Assembly: GCA_964610985.1 (NCBI GenBank)
Contig: CAZSZJ010000047.1
Span: forward strand, 1-5,729
Direction: 5' to 3'
Origin: JARIHD01 sp964610985
GTDB taxonomy: Bacteria > Patescibacteriota > Saccharimonadia > Saccharimonadales > UBA4665
DNA length: 5,729 bases
This document shows, one piece after another, positions 3,856 through 5,729 of the stretch (position 1 is the stretch's first letter; each line of letters starts with the position of its first letter). The position numbers and the translations under genes were made by a program. The notes beneath the pieces are model-generated. The model was not told where the DNA came from and did not search any database. It saw nothing but the letters and a program-made list of their open reading frames with translations.

Positions 3856-5729
3856 TTATTTGGCGTTCTTGGCGATGATTGCTTCGGCGACGTGGCTTGG
3901 GACGTCGGCGTAGTGGTCAAGCTCCATGCTTGAGCTGGCGCGGCCCTGTGTGTTGCTGCGAAGGTTGGTGGTGTAGCCAAACATTTCACCCAAAGGAACG
4001 AAGGCAGTGATTTCCTTGACGCCAAGACTGAGGTCTTCCATGCTTTCGATGCGACCACGCTTACTGTTGAGGTCGCCGATGACGTCACCCATGAATTCTT
4101 CGGGAGTAACAACAACCACTTTCATGATTGGCTCCATCAGAACAGGGTTGGCTTTCTTGACACCGTCTTGCAATGCCATCGAAGCGGCAATCTTGAAGGC
4201 GAGTTCGTTGGAGTCGACCTCGTGGTAGCTACCGTCGTACAGTTCGACCTTTAGGTCAACAACTGGATAGCCGGCGAGCACACCGTTGGCCATAGCTTCG
4301 ACGATACCTTGTTGTACCGGCTTGATGTATTCAGAAGGAACGGCACCACCCTTGATGAGGTTGATGAATTCGAGGCCTTTGCCGGATTCGTTCTGGGAAA
4401 GGCGCAGCCAAACGTGACCGAACATACCGCGTCCACCGGTCTGGCGGGCAAACTTACCTTCGATTTCGACACCGTCTTTACGGATAGTTTCGCGGTAGGC
4501 AACCTGCGGCTGACCAATGTTGGCTTCGACGTTAAATTCGCGCTTCATGCGGTCAACGAGGATTTCAAGGTGTAACTCACCCATACCGGAAATGATGGTC
4601 TGGCTGATTTCGTCGTCAACTTTGACGCGGAAAGTCGGGTCCTCTTCGGCGAGGCGCTGAAGGGCGATGGACATCTTTTCCTGGTCGCTCTTGGTCTTTG
4701 GCTCGATGGCGATCGAAACGGGTGGTTCTGGGAACGTGATGCTTTCGAGGATGATGGGGTTGGTTGGATCACAAAGCGTGTGGCCGGTAGTCGTCGCCTT
4801 GAGGCCTACGATGGCGGCGATATCACCGGCTTTTACTTCGGTGACGTCTTCGCGCTTGTCGGCTTGCAGGCGAACCAGACGGCCGATACGTTCTTTTTCG
4901 CCACTCGAGCTGTTAAGGACGTATGAACCGGCGGTTACCTTACCGGAGTATACGCGGAAATATGCAAGCTTACCGACAAATGGGTCGGAGGTAATCTTGA
5001 AGGCCAAGGCGGCGAATGGGTCGGATTCGCTGTGCTTGCGCTCGATTTCGTCACCAGTCTTTGGGTGCGTACCCCAAGTAGTTGAACGGTCGGTTGGTGC
5101 GGGCATCAGATCGACAACCAGGTCAAGCAGTTTTTCAACGATCACACCGCGGCCGTCACCACCGGATACGGCAAAGAATTTACCGCTCATAATGGCCGTA
5201 CGGATAGCTTGGTTGATCTCCTCGACGGTTAGACCTTCTTCGCCGACTTCAAAGAATTTCTCAAGGAGAGCTTCGTCTTCGGCAACGGCGTTCTCAATGA
5301 GTAAGCTGCGGTATTTTTTGGCCTTGTCGAGCATGTCGGCGGGAATTTCGCCTTCGACCAACTCGTGGTCGGTGAACTCTTTGTAGGTGTAGGCCTTCAT
5401 GGTGACCAGGTCAATCACGCCATTGACGCTTTGTTCGAACCCGATTGGCAGGTGGATTGGGAACGCGCGCTTGCTTAGGCGATTGTGGATGGACTCGAGG
5501 GACTTGTAGAAGTCGCCACCAGTTTGGTTGATCTTGTTAATAAAGCAAATACGAGGCACGCCGTATTTGTCAGCCTGACGCCAAACGGTTTCGGACTGGG
5601 ATTCGACACCCATCTTGCCGTCGAAGACGACGACAGCACCATCAAGCACGCGCAATGAGCGCTCGACTTCGACGGTAAAGTCGATGTGACCAGGGGTGTC
5701 AATGATGTTGATCTGGACTTCTTTGCCAG
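3856..5729 (-). CDS. fusA: Elongation factor G, missing its N-terminus (runs off the right edge)
   Basis: EF-G is the GTPase that drives ribosomal translocation and, with RRF, ribosome recycling. The reading frame is open to the window edge, with 623 codons from 5727 to the TAA at 3858-3856. About 75 N-terminal residues with the P-loop are missing. In order: G3 DTPGH (residues 10-14 of this fragment); the G4 region, reading NKIN (64-67) where NKxD is expected; the G5 region, reading SGGDGRG (188-194) where SAxKNKG-type sequence is usual; domain II from about residue 240; domain III with ISGMGELHLEI (379-389); domain IV with TGGRGMFGHV (430-439); and domain V with EFMGDVIGDLNSKRGRIE. The TTG at 5655 is internal, not a start. 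Length and domain order indicate a normal full-length EF-G. A strong terminator follows. The changed guanine-specificity motif is the only oddity. Confidence 0.96.
   Translation of the reverse strand, partial: GKEVQINIIDTPGHIDFTVEVERSLRVLDGAVVVFDGKMGVESQSETVWRQADKYGVPRICFINKINQTGGDFYKSLESIHNRLSKRAFPIHLPIGFEQSVNGVIDLVTMKAYTYKEFTDHELVEGEIPADMLDKAKKYRSLLIENAVAEDEALLEKFFEVGEEGLTVEEINQAIRTAIMSGKFFAVSGGDGRGVIVEKLLDLVVDLMPAPTDRSTTWGTHPKTGDEIERKHSESDPFAALAFKITSDPFVGKLAYFRVYSGKVTAGSYVLNSSSGEKERIGRLVRLQADKREDVTEVKAGDIAAIVGLKATTTGHTLCDPTNPIILESITFPEPPVSIAIEPKTKSDQEKMSIALQRLAEEDPTFRVKVDDEISQTIISGMGELHLEILVDRMKREFNVEANIGQPQVAYRETIRKDGVEIEGKFARQTGGRGMFGHVWLRLSQNESGKGLEFINLIKGGAVPSEYIKPVQQGIVEAMANGVLAGYPVVDLKVELYDGSYHEVDSNELAFKIAASMALQDGVKKANPVLMEPIMKVVVVTPEEFMGDVIGDLNSKRGRIESMEDLSLGVKEITAFVPLGEMFGYTTNLRSNTQGRASSSMELDHYADVPSHVAEAIIAKNAK

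Noticed and set aside
4667..5386. 239-codon plus-strand open frame
   Set aside because: It is fully antisense to conserved EF-G domains I-III, is rich in Ser/Arg/Pro as expected of a shadow frame, and has no recognisable motif.
5475..5702. Start of a separate protein at 5655 or 5702 on the minus strand
   Set aside because: The EF-G frame is open and conserved (DTPGH) up to the window edge, so 5655 is an internal codon; the frame starting at 5702 is a shadow.

Overview
The window looks like a chromosomal segment from a small-genome bacterium, most likely Candidatus Saccharibacteria (TM7) or a close Patescibacteria/CPR relative. This is inferred from the look of the EF-Tu N-terminus and of the EF-G sequence, plus the sparse, unusual gene neighbourhood; no search could be run. 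TGA is not used as a sense codon in any of the genes read here. There are no RNA genes, CRISPR arrays or mobile elements.

Layout, left to right. At the left edge lies the 5' end of tuf (EF-Tu, minus strand), with its own well-formed sigma70-like promoter and a short 5' UTR containing an inverted repeat. Next come two closely spaced minus-strand lipid genes: a CDP-alcohol phosphatidyltransferase (1175-1855), then a diacylglycerol/sphingosine-kinase-like lipid kinase (203-1171), 3 bp apart. A divergent plus-strand unit follows. It has a short leader ORF rich in isoleucine codons (1932-2024), mutually exclusive RNA hairpins ending in an intrinsic terminator (2049-2078), and then a threonine-deaminase-like fold-type II PLP enzyme (2100-3488). 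That gene ends tail-to-tail, overlapping by 4 bp, with a small stand-alone AroQ chorismate mutase (minus strand, 3485-3766), which seems to have an extended -10 promoter and a leaderless mRNA. The right third is the 3' nine-tenths of fusA (EF-G, minus strand), ending at an intrinsic terminator between fusA and aroQ.

In most bacteria fusA and tuf are adjacent in the str operon. Here they keep the same orientation but are separated by about 3.8 kb holding two lipid genes and two amino-acid-metabolism genes, one of them on the opposite strand. The fusA terminator and the separate tuf promoter show that the two factors can be transcribed independently.

The most interesting element is the leader of the PLP-enzyme gene. 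It has the full architecture of ribosome-mediated transcription attenuation (Ile-rich leader peptide, 1:2, 2:3 and 3:4 pairings, U-tract), as in enterobacterial ilv operons. That would be unexpected in a lineage generally thought to lack most amino-acid biosynthesis. A second notable point is that the EF-G reads NKIN in place of the near-universal NKxD guanine-specificity motif, together with a changed G5 loop.
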